Positions 12,282 through 24,930 of a DNA stretch of 64,000 bases are shown piece after piece. Every line of letters begins with the position of its first letter. Positions within the stretch are counted from its first letter, which is position 1. The stretch is taken from the NCBI GenBank assembly GCA_004794655.1, contig SMMW01000650.1, forward strand, positions 2,235,501 to 2,299,500, in the 5' to 3' direction. The notes beneath the pieces are model-generated. The model saw nothing but the letters and a program-made list of their open reading frames with translations. It did not search any database and was not told where the DNA came from. The DNA is from Marisa cornuarietis. Its lineage: Eukaryota; Mollusca; Gastropoda; Architaenioglossa; Ampullariidae. Made by a program: the position numbers and the translations under genes.

Positions 12282-13000
12282 GTGGTTAAAAACGTACTAT
12301 CTGCTTTCGACAGGAGTCACATCTCATTGCTGTCAAAGCTAGATATGTCGGCTGCGTTTGGTACACTGACGCCTCATTGTCTCATGAAAATCGTACTAGT
12401 CCAGTCTTCAGGTCCATCTTCCTTGAAGTTCGCAATTCACAAACAACCCTTCCAGTCAGTTTCCGCCGCTAAAAAGCTCATGTCTGTTTTTATGTTGTCC
12501 CGGCTGGATTTCTGTAATGCTCGATTCGTTGACCTCCTTAACCGTCTACTGGACAAACTTGAGAGGGATCAGAATCATGCTACACAGCATACGCCTACAC
12601 CCCAGTTCAATGGGCGGCCAGTTCGAACTCTCCACGATGTCTTCGTGGTCCCAGCAAACATGTCTGAGTTACTGACCCATTATTACCTGTCTGTCTCGTC
12701 GGTCTGCTTGTCCTCCTCTCTGTTTCACCACGGGCGTGAGATATACCACCCAGGTTCTACCCATCAGACTAAATAAATGTGGCAGGCGCTACGTCTGGAC
12801 CCACTTTTGGGATTGTTAACCAATTTTTCTCTGCGAACTGTCTACGTTTCGTAGCTTTCAAGCCCGGCCTCAAAACTCACCTTTTTCTTTCTCATAGTCA
12901 ACCGAACTCGCGTTTATTCCTCGGTTTTTCATCTTTATCCACACATTTCATTTATGTTTGTTATAAGTCATCTCTTGTCTGCCGCTTGAAGTTCATGTAT
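12282..13000 (+). mobile_element. L2/CR1-like non-LTR retrotransposon remnant (RT fragment, internally deleted)
   Basis: The frame opening at 12282 reads like the reverse transcriptase of a jockey-superfamily LINE: SHISLLSKLDMSAAFGTL (motif A region, catalytic Asp changed), then a jump directly to LMSVFMLSRLDFCNARFVDL and LLDKLERDQNHA from the thumb region. The GVPQGS and YADD core is missing between them, so the copy is internally deleted. A later frame carries the usual tail motif KPGLKTHLF near 12885. Stops and frame changes make it a dead element. Confidence 0.75.
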
Positions 13001-13014
13001 AGTTGACTGTCGGT

Positions 13015-13090
13015 TCATTGTTTTCTTTCGTGCACAACGCATTCAGTCGCCTCCATACGGGGGAAATGCTCTCTACAAATTCTATTACTA
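13015..13090 (-). repeat. dispersed triplet-headed element, inverted copy
   Basis: Read on the minus strand it gives AGTAATAGAATTTGTAGAG followed by a GCATTTCCCCC-like core, matching the copy at 262-375. It abuts the LINE remnant on one side and a MITE on the other. Confidence 0.5.
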
Positions 13091-13259
13091 CAGTGGGGTA
13101 GGAAGATGCTCGACTTTGGGGGGGGGTGGTAGGATTGGGGGAAACTTTATCTGACTGCATGTGAACGACGTTCACATTCTTACTTTCTCAGTATCTTTTT
13201 TTTTTTTTTTTTTTTTTAGGGGCGGGCACCCTTGCCCACCCCCGGTTCCTACACCGCTG
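13091..13259. mobile_element. MITE copy 1 (TIR CAGTGGGGTAGGAA)
   Basis: It is bounded by CAGTGGGGTAGGAA and TTCCTACACCGCTG, imperfect 14-base terminal inverted repeats. It shares GATGCTCGACTTTGGGGG and ACGTTCACATTCTT with the copy at 19174-19297. The flanks TACTA and TAATA resemble a decayed 5-base target duplication. No coding capacity; the T-run and G/C runs inside differ from copy 2. Confidence 0.75.
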
Positions 13260-13534
13260 TAATATGATGATGTCGCAGCTTTCAAAATGCCATGTGATCA
13301 AAGGGAGGGAATTCGTGGAGAAAATATCTCTGAATAGACTGCGTTTCTTCCCTTGATTGATCTGACGTTTGCTGTGGAAAGATGACATACAACTTGAGCT
13401 GTGCTAACGATGAGAAGTAATTGGAAATCAAGTGTCTGGGTTTAAAGAGCGACCTGCTCTGGTTGGTATTTATGCCAATTTAGAGCTATATCTGCAAAAT
13501 ATCCCTTGTAAATAGGCCCTACTTTTAGAGAGAA

Positions 13535-13645
13535 ATTGTGTGCGGTAGGGGAGATTCGAACCCACGACCCACGTTCCACGTTGTCTTGGAAACAAGCCAC
13601 TGGTGTACTCAGCTGATAAATACTGGCGAGACGGCGTGGGATAAG
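13535..13645 (-). mobile_element. tRNA-derived SINE head, degenerate
   Basis: On the minus strand, CAGCTGAGTACACCAGTGG (box A-like) is followed about 45 bases later by GGGTTCGAATCTCC, a near-perfect box B. The acceptor stem does not pair, so this is a SINE or tRNA pseudogene rather than a functional tRNA. Confidence 0.5.
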
Positions 13646-13699
13646 GAGGGAGGGAGAGAGAGAGAGAGACTAACAGGAGCATGAGACAGTACTACATCA

Positions 13700-15030
13700 T
13701 ACCGCTTTCGGTCTATAGATAGTTTTCCAGTGGCATAGAGGCCTTTATAATATTAGTAAAAGAGTACGTATACCTTAATATTTTTTTTAAATATATGTGT
13801 GAGCTAAACCGTCTATGCATTCGACCCATATATAACGCTGCTTATATGTCATGTTTGTATGAGATGCATGAGTATTAAAATGTTATAATTATTGGAAATA
13901 TGCTGTGTATTGTGCTTTGTGAATAAACTTTTGGATCGAGTGAGAAAAGACAGGAAATTGACGAACCATCAGAAAGGTTGTAGACTCTTTCTGTCAGTCT
14001 CGCTCTTAAAGATTAAAATAAAGCTCTCGGCTAGCTGTGGCAAACAAATTGAGGAAGAAAAATAAATAGAAAAAAGGAAGCTAGTTAATAATGCAGGTTA
14101 CCTGGCCACCCCCTCCCTCTTCACTGCCGTGATTAATCGAACCTCATGATCTTTTTTCTCTAACGCACTCGTCTCTGCGCTGCAAAGGGGCAAAGGCCCT
14201 CCGGCTCGTACTCCACTGTGCGAACTTCATACAAACACGGGACCTGAGAGAGAGGTCGCTGGGGCTTTTGGCCTTAATCTGTTATGATTACACTCAGCCT
14301 ACCTTTTGCATCCATTAATTTTCCATGAGGCGCGACAAAAGTGAGGGAAGCGGTTCCGGTTCGCACGTGCACGTGCTTGGCGTGCTAAAACAACTGGAAC
14401 TTCGACGGCTGTCTTGGCACCCGAGGCGAAGGATTTGGGTAGCAGTTGGTGGGTGGGTGGTGGGTGGGTGAAAGGGTGTTGTTTTATTTTTGTCATGACG
14501 TGGCCAGCAGCCTTGTAGAACCGGACAAACGCGTGATAACCTGAGACGGTGTCAACACTCTTGAAACATGTAGTAGATCGGCAGTCCGCTTGATGGAGAG
14601 GTTTGGGGTAATCGAAACGCATGCGCAGATCTCGCATTCGGGAGAACAGCGGACTGGGACATTGATGATAGCAGCGGCAGACTTCATCCAGCGATCCTTC
14701 TCTTTTTCTCCTTCTTCGTTTTTATTTGTTTGTGTATTCCTCCTTCATCTGGATACACCTAACCCATTGCGACGTGTAGAAGGAAAAATGGGGTAGCGAG
14801 AAGGATACCGCCCTCACAATCAAATCGAGCTCCGAAAAAAAGAGAGCGGTCTTAGACATCACAATCCTACCAGAACTACTTTTTGATCTGGATTACACAC
14901 GATACCTATGTGTGGAAGTTATGTGTCAGTAGTAAATTCTGTTTAAAAAAGAGGTTTTAATACCAATGTTAATAGGAGCAATGAGATAATGTTCAGCAAA
15001 TTATTATAATTGAGTCTATAGTTATCATTT
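13700..15030. other. intergenic DNA with a G-quadruplex-prone run and E-box palindrome
   Basis: No gene is seen. It holds overlapping GCACGTGC palindromes at 14363-14376, a G-run cluster at 14451-14476 and an NRF1-like GCATGCGCAG at about 14619. Confidence 0.45.
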
Positions 15031-15043
15031 TACCCCCCCCCCA

Positions 15044-15078
15044 TCACACACACACACACACACACAGACACACACACA

Positions 15079-15133
<55 letters not shown>
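15044..15133 (+). repeat. (CA)n microsatellite
   Basis: A CA run of about 90 bases, interrupted by two CAGA units, preceded by a C run at 15032-15041. Confidence 0.95.
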
Positions 15134-15136
<3 letters not shown>

Positions 15137-18100
15137 TTTGTAAAATTTCTCTTTTGCGAAAGAGACCTGTGATTTGCATCTCTGCTCGACTTATAGAAAA
15201 CAGAAAACGGTCCCTTTTTTACCACGCTGAAACATGATTCTTATTCACAATAGCGCTCTTGATGGCTCGGGAAAGAACAAAGCGAAATTGGAGCCTTACA
15301 GCATGAAAGGCTCCTGCGCTCACACATTACACTTCGCGGAGGTGCAAAAGAGACGGAAGGAACCATATGTGAAGTTTCAATCCGTTCGCATCAAGAGAGA
15401 GCCATCAGATGTCTGTTTCTCTTCTCCCACCACCCAAACTGGTCAATCCCAAACAGGTCCACACTGTTTTCATTTTTCGTGTTCTATCCAAGTATAATTA
15501 TGCGCGGTTGAAGCTATGAAGCTCAATCCCTCCCCCCCCCCACCAGAAAAAAACATGCCGTAGTAAACAAACATCACTACAAGGACCCTTTACTCAATTT
15601 TACTATTCTTTTTTGAGTACTCAGCTAAAGCCTGATCATTATGAAGAGTCAAGTGCTTTGTCGTGAGAGCTCGTCCAAGTGAAAGCATTCACGGAAACAG
15701 CGCCAGCCGAAGCTCCTCTTCATAATGAAACAGTTATCACCTTCACTTCGATTCCAACTTTAAAACTAATTGTCCCTTCGGTTCTAATGACAGCTTAGCT
15801 GTAAGGAGCCAACGAGAAATAAATTGACTGCTGCGTGTGACTGCAGCGGCAAAGCCGCAGATTGCGTCCCTTGGCTTCCAGCCCCACCACAAGTCGCCAG
15901 CAGCCGTTGGGAGCTTCCCGTTTGGAGGTTCGGGCCAACTTCATGGTTAGGATAATCATCTTTAATCACACATTCATCTGAAAATATCACTGAATCACTG
16001 CGAAAGACGAGCGTGGACGACAGCAAACTAAAAATTCGTTTAAGTACAAAAGAGGTGATTAATTACTATAATTTCCCAGAGTTTGCCAGCGAGTCTGCGG
16101 GCGTGACGCACCGCTGTGATCCAACAGCCGGCGCCCTCTATTTCACTTTACGGGGAGTTAACTACATGCGGGGAAAGGGGAAATCAAGTTACCAACCCTT
16201 AGCCCACTTATTTAAAAAAAAAAATACCAAGGGTTAATTAAATGTATGTATCTGTAAAGGCGGCATAGAAAGATAACTGTGATAAAAGGTAGACACAGTC
16301 GAATGTACATATTTGGTGTCGCTAGAAAATGTTAGTGGAGCACTGCAGCAGCACAAGACAAATGAATGGAGGAGTTCTGACTGTCCACTACTGAAGTGGG
16401 TGGGGTGGAAATGTCCATCAGTCTTTTCCGTCAAGATATCGTTTTTTTTCTCGTGTTTTGTTTATGTCAAATGTTGAATGACACCAAAATTCTGACCACA
16501 ATAATTTTTCAGGCCACTGTTTCCTCTGTCTTTTGCTATCATCTTTCTTTTCTAAAGCTAGCACTCGGGTAATCTTTTAAGAAAGACACACAGCGCGATC
16601 TTAGCATGTCGATGCCGAGGAAACATAGTCCGCTGCCAGAGAGAGGCGAGAACTCCCCTTTTTCTTTTCCAACCTCCCCGTATGATGGTGCATGTTGTGC
16701 GGTTGGTTTACCAGTCATGGTGCACGTGCCGCTGTTCCCACTGCAGACCGAGATTAATGACATCATGACAGATTACGGGCTCGTCAGTCGTCCCAGGCCA
16801 AACGTCACTTCCACAATGGCGATGATGACAGCCTGTAAACGTCACCAAGGACCTGCCTGCTCTGCCCCCTAACCCGCAGCCTAACGTTTCTTCCCTCTCC
16901 CTCCACCCGATAACAACCAACGGAAAGAAACGGCGAAAGAACGACGAAAAGAAACGGTCTGAGAGGGGGAAAAAAATAAAAGAAGCTAACAGGGGAAGGA
17001 GGGCCTGGTGTTAATTACGAGGCTAGTGTGGCAGTCACGTGACGTGCACGTGCAGCAGTGAGAAGCTCGAAACCCTCGCATCTTGCGCGTGTTTGCGCCT
17101 GTTTTAACTGGATTTTTGTTTTCGCCCAAAGACAGTTTCGTTAGAAACGGTGAGTGCAGCGTCTTTAAAAAGAAAACAAAACCAGACTCCGTTCCTTTGT
17201 TTACATTCTCGCCTCCTTTAGTCGATGGCCCGGTCGTTCCCCTCCCACTTCTCGCATCCACGGCCATAAGCATGCGAAAAAGACCACCTTCGTCCTCCGT
17301 AATCACTCAGCCAATGACAAGCCGATACGTGGACACGCATCCGCACGTTGCCATCATCGTCATGTGCGGCCTACATGAACCTATCAGACGTCACAAAATG
17401 GCAGCTGCACTTCGCTCTACGAGCAAACGCGGCCTTTTTAGCACTTGCCGCTGCGACTTCGTGTTCTGCGCCGTTTCCAGCCTTGTACGAACAAACGAAG
17501 AAAATGACTGGTTCTCATGGAGACCTTAGGAAGGATGTTCCTCGAGCTTTTCCCGAGCATCGGCAATGGCACGAGACAGAGCCAGGCACGAACTTGATAA
17601 AGCAGCGGAACTGAAGCCAGACACCATGTATTATTAATACACAAAGCTGGGACCGGATGAATGGACAATTAGCGGTGTGTAATTTACTGACGTTCGTTAC
17701 TGCGCAAGAAAAGGGGGCTTTGGCCCGGTAACTTTGATCGGGTAGCAAGATGAAGCCAGAGATTGGGTTGTCAGGCGTCGCCCCTAGAATCAGAGAAGTT
17801 GTTTTTTTTTCCTCCGGGTCTGACTACCCTCCCTCGGGCTCATGTTCTTTTTTCTGGGTGGGTTCACTCGTCCAAAGCGAGACCTCAAATGTTAATGAGG
17901 TGGACTGGCGATTTGACAAGCTCCGTGTTCGATTTTCGTGTGCACCCCGTCCCGAAGGTGAAAACGGCGCCCGGAGCGCAGATGGCTGCAGTCACATGAC
18001 CAGGCTGGTCTCGATTGCGCACCTTGATGGACGGTCCTGTTTTCACGCAACCTTGCAAATGGCGTCTGGCGAGATTATTGATTCTCCAATTGCTATTTCC

Positions 18101-18175
18101 TCCTAAAGGTTTGAGTTGACAATGTGCAGAGAAAGTGGCTATAGGAAAGACTCCTGGGAGAGACAGTGAGCTGCA
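15134..18175. other. intergenic DNA with promoter-like GC-rich patches
   Basis: No exon is recognisable. At 17300-17420 an inverted-orientation-tolerant CCAAT box (CAGCCAATGAC), a CRE half-site context (GACGTCAC) and an AAAATGGC (YY1-like) element cluster in CpG-containing DNA. GCACGTGC occurs at 16722 and 17046. This looks more like regulatory DNA than protein-coding sequence. Confidence 0.35.
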
Positions 18176-18193
18176 CTCGCGCGCGCACGCACG

Positions 18194-18220
<27 letters not shown>
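18176..18220 (+). repeat. (CG)n(CA)n compound microsatellite
   Basis: A CGCGCGCACGCACGC start passes into a perfect CA run. This alternating purine-pyrimidine sequence is able to form Z-DNA. Confidence 0.9.
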
Positions 18221-18227
<7 letters not shown>

Positions 18228-18949
18228 GAGAGAAAAGAGAAGACTTTCGTCTTTAAATTCAAACTATTCGCCGTTCCATGACGGACCAAAGTTTAAAGAA
18301 AGAAAAAAAAAAGAAAAGAAAGAAAAATCCCTAAGTGCAGATAGCAATGGCAGCCGCAGGCATTACAGAGCTAAATGTCGCGGGGAGGATGTTAAAAGGC
18401 TATTAAGCTGCCCCTGCCTGGAGTTCCTTTGTACCCACCACATCATAAGCAACCCATGTAACAGGCTCCTCTTTCCGGACGGCTGACCCGCAAGGCTCGG
18501 CGCCCCTCGCAAGCCTTTCAGCTCGGACGTGTGGGCAGCGAGCCGCTATCAAAGCCCCGAGATAAGTGTTTACGCTTCAAGCTTTGACTGCCGTTCTGGA
18601 TGGTGGCTCTCAATGCCCTGCACTTCTGATAACCATTATGGGTCGCGGCTGTGAAGGAGCGTGCGCAAAAGTGGCTTCTCGACGACAACGCTACCTACTC
18701 TCGCCTCCAGCTCAAGCGGCGAGATGGCGCGCAGACGGCGAGGACCGCTGAAACTAGGGTAGGCAATGACCGACTTTGTCTTCCTCACCGGACCGTTTGA
18801 TGTCACGACCGGGCATGGCCTGTCATCGCAAGCCTCGTCCTCTTGAGGTCTTCATTCTCCCCAAAGCTCTATGACGATTCACTTTTATCCAGCTGTTGGT
18901 TAGCTGGGTAAAGTCATTAGGGTAGGTAGCGGGTAAAATCCCGCTTTCT

Positions 18950-19115
18950 TCGGGGGAAGCGGAGAGCCGAGTGATTGAGCACTGTCGTCCGAAACCCGAG
19001 GTGCGCTGATTCGCCTCGAACGTCCTCCAGTCTGCTCAGCTGTTGGGAATGGGTACCTGACTCCATAGTGCGATTGAAAAAGGTCAAGCGGCGAAAAGGA
19101 AAAGAGATGCATACC
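18950..19115 (+). mobile_element. tRNA-derived SINE, copy A
   Basis: The head GCGGAGAGCCGAGTGATTGA, then ACTGTCGTCCGAA and a box B-like GATTCGCCTCGAA, is followed by a body with GGGAATGGGTACCTGACTCC and an AAAGGAAAAGAG tail-proximal stretch. The minus-strand sequence at 40855-41025 shares every one of these blocks, which establishes a family. A box A/B spacing typical of a tRNA head supports Pol III origin. Confidence 0.7.
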
Positions 19116-19173
19116 GGTGTCAGGAAAAGCTGTCCCCGAGAAAAGTGGGGTCGCTAACATCTCATTCCCCAAC

Positions 19174-19297
19174 CAGTGGCGTAGGAAGATGCTCGGCTTT
19201 GGGGGGTGGGGGAAGCTCCATGCTGACAATGAATAACGTTCACATTCTTGCCTTCCCAGCATCTTTTTTGCCCCCCCCCCCTGTTCCTACGCCACTG
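19174..19297. mobile_element. MITE copy 2 (TIR CAGTGGCGTAGGAA)
   Basis: The termini CAGTGGCGTAGGAA and TTCCTACGCCACTG differ little over 14 bases from a perfect inverted pair, with a perfect 12-base core (GTGGCGTAGGAA/TTCCTACGCCAC). The flanks CCAAC and CCAAC form an exact 5-base target-site duplication. It inserted 59 bases after SINE copy A and shares internal blocks with MITE copy 1. It is non-autonomous. Confidence 0.8.
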
Positions 19298-19852
19298 CCA
19301 ACGACATAAAATAAATCAGGGGACGACCTAAACCTTTTTTAAAGGAACGCTCACCCCCACCCCACTTCCTTTTGACAAGAGCTGTCTACTGTGTGGTTAG
19401 TCCCCGAGTATTATTTCCAACTTTAATTAACAAGGACGTACACGATCATAACCTCAATATGATTAAAACAAAAAGGGAGATTATATGGTACATAGATTAC
19501 ATTTAGCAAGTCCCCTACAAAAGAACAGTAGACAAGCGTCTGGTTTAGCCAACAGAAGGACAAGCTACCGACATCGGGCTCTCCTTTGTTGTTCACCTTT
19601 TCTTAGGGGTAGGGGGTGGGGGTGGTGGCGGTGGCTGTTCCAGATTGTGAAAACCATTCACATGCCAAATGGGATCGCAATTTGCTGGCTGAAGTGAAGC
19701 GCCACCTGAGCTTCATTCGACCTGCGACCTTCGGCCTTTCAACCCATCCTTCTCCCACACAGGCGCTTGGCACTATGGGATGGATGTTGCTAAGGACAAA
19801 GGTTTTCTGGAATTAAGGCTGCGCAGTCACTCAGTGCAAATTCTGTACTCGT

Positions 19853-19853
19853 C

Positions 19854-19912
<59 letters not shown>
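19853..19912 (+). repeat. (CA)n microsatellite
   Basis: An uninterrupted CA run of about 60 bases. Confidence 0.95.
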
Positions 19913-19914
<2 letters not shown>

Positions 19915-20785
19915 GCCTAGCAAATCGCAGATTGTGACGCTTTGTTTAGAAAAAGCTAGCTTATCAGAGCATACCTTTTTTTTACCTTTTATTCCACTTA
20001 ATACGTTTTGGGAACCATTTGACTGATTCGAATAGGATATCTAAAGCTTTCCTTGTCAATGTGCCTCAATGTTGTGACTAGGATATGCATGACTGCGTCC
20101 ACTTCCTACTGCTGCCCTTTTCCCTTTCTTTCAGCGCCAGTTCACTAGGAGTTATCTCGAATCATGATGAGCAACCTGTCGCGCGCTAAAGACAAATCGA
20201 CAAGCCTGAAAACAATAGGGAATGCAGATATTCAAAAAACTAGGAGGGAAGGTGGGAAATATGGCGATGGCAAGGCTCACCTTGGCGCCACGAAGATCAA
20301 ATTCTGTAAAAACGTTTTCAAGTCGCCAGGTTGAACGGCTAATTGTTTACTTTCGTCATCTTACTTTTTCATTTTTCTTTGCGATCTTTTTCCTTCTTTT
20401 TGTTTTGTCTTTTCGCATTTCATTCCACTGTCTTCATTTGTCTTTTCAGCACTTTACTCGCCAACACTGGAGCAATCATCGTGATTGCAAATGCAACCCA
20501 GTTATTGTCCCTGTTTGAAGAAAACCGCTGAATCTCTATAATGTACATTTCCTAAAAACTCTCACGCGACTGCACTGAGACATTTGGGAGAAAGTAATAG
20601 ACAAAATATAATCTAGAAATTATTTTCAAGCACCGGTGTACCGTGGCAAAAAGCACAGTAGCTATGACATTATTATGTTTATATTATACTTGTGCAGTGT
20701 TGGCACAAAGTTCAGCGTTTACACCCCGTGACTGGGGGTGCTTGAAGATGCGACTGGCTGATTGTCATTTCCACCACCACCCCTC

Positions 20786-20858
<73 letters not shown>

Positions 20859-22390
20859 CTGCAACCAGAACCGCAAGCTACTAGGTTCAGATCTGGTCGC
20901 AAGGAAACGTATTTCTCTTTAAGCCGCTCTTCACCAGAAAATATGGGCAAACGTTTAAGCAAATTTGGGTAAGTGTTACATCAACGTCATGTAAAAGCTT
21001 TGCCAAAGTTGTTCAAACGTTTGACCATATTTATCTGGTGAAGAAGACCTTCAGGTGGACACCTGTTCACAGGGTTGGCCCTTGGAGGTTTTGTCTACAT
21101 TAAAATTTCCGTTTACCACGTTATTTTATAAATACTTTTTTATGATTTATTTATGGAATGGTGATATAAACGATCAACCAAGTTCCCATGGGATTGTTTT
21201 CGAAAGAGTAAATGAAATTAAATGTTTGCACTCTGCGGCCTTTCATCACGAAACAAATGAAAATAATTGCAAAAAGTTAAAGAGTAAACAGCATTTTATG
21301 TCTATTTGCAGGGTAGACACAAATATGATTCATGCAATCTCTACACACATCGTAAAGAGACGTCAGCAAAGTGGTGTAGTAATTCCGCTATCTTGGTTTG
21401 CATCTGAGGGGAATTGCTTTATACTCGCTACTGACCTCGGACAGGGTCAAAGCCTCGTGGTGGCTGCGAACTGTAAGTGGTTCACCGCGTGCCTAAGGCC
21501 GTCCCCAACCCTCTACTTCCCTATGCCTTCGTACCTTCCTGTAAAATGAGGCATCTATATGTATATGCAAGGCGTAGGCTGGATGAGTTAGTTCCAGCAT
21601 TCTGCTCTAAAAGGCTATAAAGTCAGACGCGCTAATCCTCTGGCTGCAGGGTATTCCCACCACACCCCGTATACTCGACGATTAAGTCTCACTCGCGATC
21701 CTCGTGCCTGTAAAAACTCTTCCTCGCTCCCCTTAACGGAAGCTATTGTTGACGGCAGAGGCATTACTGAACTATAAAACGGCAGGAGGGAGGTATACGA
21801 AACACGAAAGGTGGGGAAGCCTGGCCAGAAGCTTGCACAATGTCTCTGCTGCCAACCATGCCTGTTGGGAGACACTGTCACCTACCGCCATAAAAAGCAC
21901 GGGATCAGAAGCATGCCGACTCAGTCCCCTCGGCTTCATAGACATCAAAGCCCAGATCCGATCAGGTGGTCGCGTACCCATGCAGAAAACCAGGATGTAC
22001 TCGTAGCCTTATCATCAGAAAGGTGCCTGCTGAACACTCTGAGGAAGAGCGGAGAGGTCTGACTGCAGGTAAATGAGCATAGTGCCTTGAACTCTGTCAC
22101 AGGATGCCTAAATCTTTTTTTTTTTTCCTGTTTCTTTCATCTTATGTAGTTTTTATAAGTGGTCCCAGGTAGCGAGGGCACAGATACTGACAATACTGTT
22201 CCCAGCATGAAACTTTGTGTTTGAGAATTTAACAGTTAAAGAGTTGTATGAAAGAGTTGACTGAATAACAGACATTCGATTGGAAATATCAATTTTAACA
22301 AAATCAGAGAAATGATGTGATAAAGCAAGAAGAAGAAGATGATGAAATTAATGAAAGAGGAAAAAATCTTTCCACAGAAGTTAGTAGGGT
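19913..22390. other. intergenic DNA; GC-richer patch at 21.6-22.07 kb
   Basis: No recognised gene. A 164-codon ORF at 21055-21549 has no recognisable domain and looks like chance. At 21740-22070 several frames are open together and a donor-like CTGCAG|gtaaatg follows at about 22067, but no protein family is visible. Confidence 0.4.
20788..20857 (+). repeat. (AC)n microsatellite
   Basis: A perfect dinucleotide run of about 70 bases. Confidence 0.95.
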
Positions 22391-22397
22391 ATTATGT

Positions 22398-22738
22398 GTC
22401 AAATGCTTAATGTTTGGGCATTAAATACTAAATACTTGTGGGTTAAATACTGAGTAATTGTGCGTGAAATACTGAAAAATGTGTCGTGTTTCAAATACTG
22501 AATAGTTGTGCGTTAAGTACTGATTACTTATGCGTTAAATATTTAATATTTTTCCTGTGTCAAATACTGAAAAGATTGTCATGTGCCAAATATTGAATAT
22601 GCTGAATACATGTGCGTTAAGTACTGAATACGTGTGCGTTAAATATTTAATATTTTTCATGTGTCGAATATTGAATACTTGTGTATTAAATATTGAATAC
22701 TTGTCATGTGACAAATACTGAATACTTGTCATGCATTT
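22398..22738 (+). repeat. AT-rich minisatellite, unit about 20-24 bases
   Basis: More than twelve diverged tandem copies of a unit like GTGCGTTAAATACTGAATAC. Unit length varies, and some copies carry TTTTTCATGTGTC linkers, so there is a higher-order alternation. Confidence 0.85.
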
Positions 22739-22739
22739 T

Positions 22740-24930
22740 TGGCAAATATCTCTCTCCTCCGTCCTCCTTATCGTCTCTTTCTTTCTAGCTCTCCTCTGTT
22801 CTCTTAAACAGCTTCAAATTACAAAGGAATAACATTTTTCGACATCTGTCTGATTACAGTAGGAAAAAGGACATAATAAAAACACAGGGGGACGTTGAGA
22901 AAAAGAGTAGAGAGAGAGAGATTGTAGATCGCCTATCTCTGTCTATTTATAATAGTTGAACAGAGGATTAAGTCAAAGCCTGAGGGACCAGCAACAACTT
23001 GCCATGAAGACTGAAAAAAAGAAGAGAAAACTGACACTTGAGTGACCATGTTGCAAGCCTTATTAGCTAAATGCTCGCTTCTTTATGACAATTTCAAATT
23101 CATGATCCTTTACCGGTAATACTACATCAAAATTACGAACAGATGAAGTTTCTCCAGAAACTCATTACTGTCGCTTTTTGAGAATCAAGTGCCGCAAAAC
23201 AGTTCCTTCACCCCTCGTGAATACGAAGGCTCTCATGAAGCAAAAAAAGCAACGACGAAGAGAAAAGGCTATTTCCTTTTTTGCAATGCAGACTTCGATA
23301 ATGTCTTTCAACTGTTCTTCTTTAACTTTCTTCAGCTTGAGAGGGCACGCTGTTGTGAAACTAAGGAACACATTCGTACATTTCGATTACATTACGGGTG
23401 GAGAAAAAGCGGCCGACAACTCCGAACCCGAGTTTCCTGCCTTCCTTGTCCCTCATCTTATTCCCTCCCATTCTCTCTCTCTCTCTCTAGTTTCTGCTTT
23501 CTCCTCCATGAAGTGACTGGCGGGAGGGGGTGGTCAAGTTCTCGATTACTCAAGACTTGGATCAGAGCTCATTAAGCTCCATGCTCGACTCCTTCATGCT
23601 CTCACAATGCACCTCTTGCTGCTCTCCGATGTATAGAAACCGTCTTTTTTTTAACACCATCGATTTTTCACTCAGACCTCCTGAAAGTTCTAGGCAAACT
23701 ATCGGCTTCGGTGCAAATTTTGCATTACAAAAGTCTCGAGACGAATTTTCACTCTTTCTTTGCATTTCACTCCTGCTGCAGCTCATTAACTGCTTCAAGC
23801 CGTCTAAGGTTGCACTGCATGCAGCTAGCGAGGGCTATGGGGCTTCGTCTGGCGGTGTCGACGTCACGACTTATGATCATGTGTCCCCCGCCTCCCCCTC
23901 TCTCTCCCCCCCAAAAAAAAACCCCCCCACCTTAGTTTCCAGAGGCGTTGGCCCAGCATTATGATATCTCATCAGTATTTTATTTTGTAGTGCTTGATGA
24001 CGAGGAACATCTGGAGCAACGATTGGCAATAAGAACGTATCCAGCAGCTTGTTATCAATCTTCCAAGATCCTTGTCTAGCCACGGACTCTCTTACTAGTG
24101 CACAGAGATTGTAATTACAGTGTAATAAAAACTTGATACGTCTCCATTAGCAATATTATAATATTACAAGAACGTTCGGGTTCGGTGGGTTTGACAACTC
24201 CACAAGACTCGAGGTGCCAAAGATCTATACGTCTCAAAGTTGAATGATGCCGTTGTGATCTCTTCATGTCCCCTGAAGAGCTTTTATAAACGATGCAGTA
24301 GACACAGATCAGCATAATCTTGACGGGGTTGTTACTTGAAGACTGCACGTTGTATTACCAAGCATTTTCTGTGCATGATTTTGCATTGATTTACGGCGTA
24401 TGGTCCTTTAATCAACTTGGAGAAAACTTTACGAAACAACTTTGGATATTGCTTGTTCTTGGCCAGTTCTCCCGAAAATTATTAAAATTAATATTACATT
24501 AATGAGTATATGTTAAAAGTGCCCATTAAATATTTATACTAGCTATAACAAATAAAATATACAAACGTATAAAATAAACCGACCGAGATTTGTTAATACA
24601 ATAATTAACAATATTTAATTCAATATTACTGACAGATTTTCCATTTGCTTCTTCAGCCAAGAGCCATGATTTTACTTTGACGTGTGATGTGTCCCTAGAC
24701 AAGTTCGTTTCCATCTTCTGCAGACCTGTATAGTTTGAGCGATGCAAAGTCGATTCCCACCGCTCGTATCTTTCCATTCAAACTGCCAATATCTTTGCCA
24801 ATGCACTGTTTAATCAAAAATTGATTACAATTATTTTGTTTTCTTGTTGTCCTCTGCACCCTATTCGCAAAGACAAAAAACCCTATCAAAGCTCTGCAGC
24901 ACGACTCATACCTTAAGCAAACGAGATCAT
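22740..24930. other. intergenic DNA, no gene seen
   Basis: It contains a CT run near 23476-23490, a C/A homopolymer stretch at 23885-23930 and AT-rich DNA. Open frames overlap on both strands with no domain-like content. Confidence 0.45.

Noticed and set aside
13535..13645. Functional tRNA gene
   Set aside because: Box B is good, but the acceptor and D-arm stems do not pair; better explained as a SINE head. The same applies to 1110-1215, 18950-19020 and 40950-41025.
21055..21549. 164-codon + strand ORF
   Set aside because: No domain, no splice context, AT-rich flanks and no family resemblance. Its length is plausible by chance in a 64 kb window.
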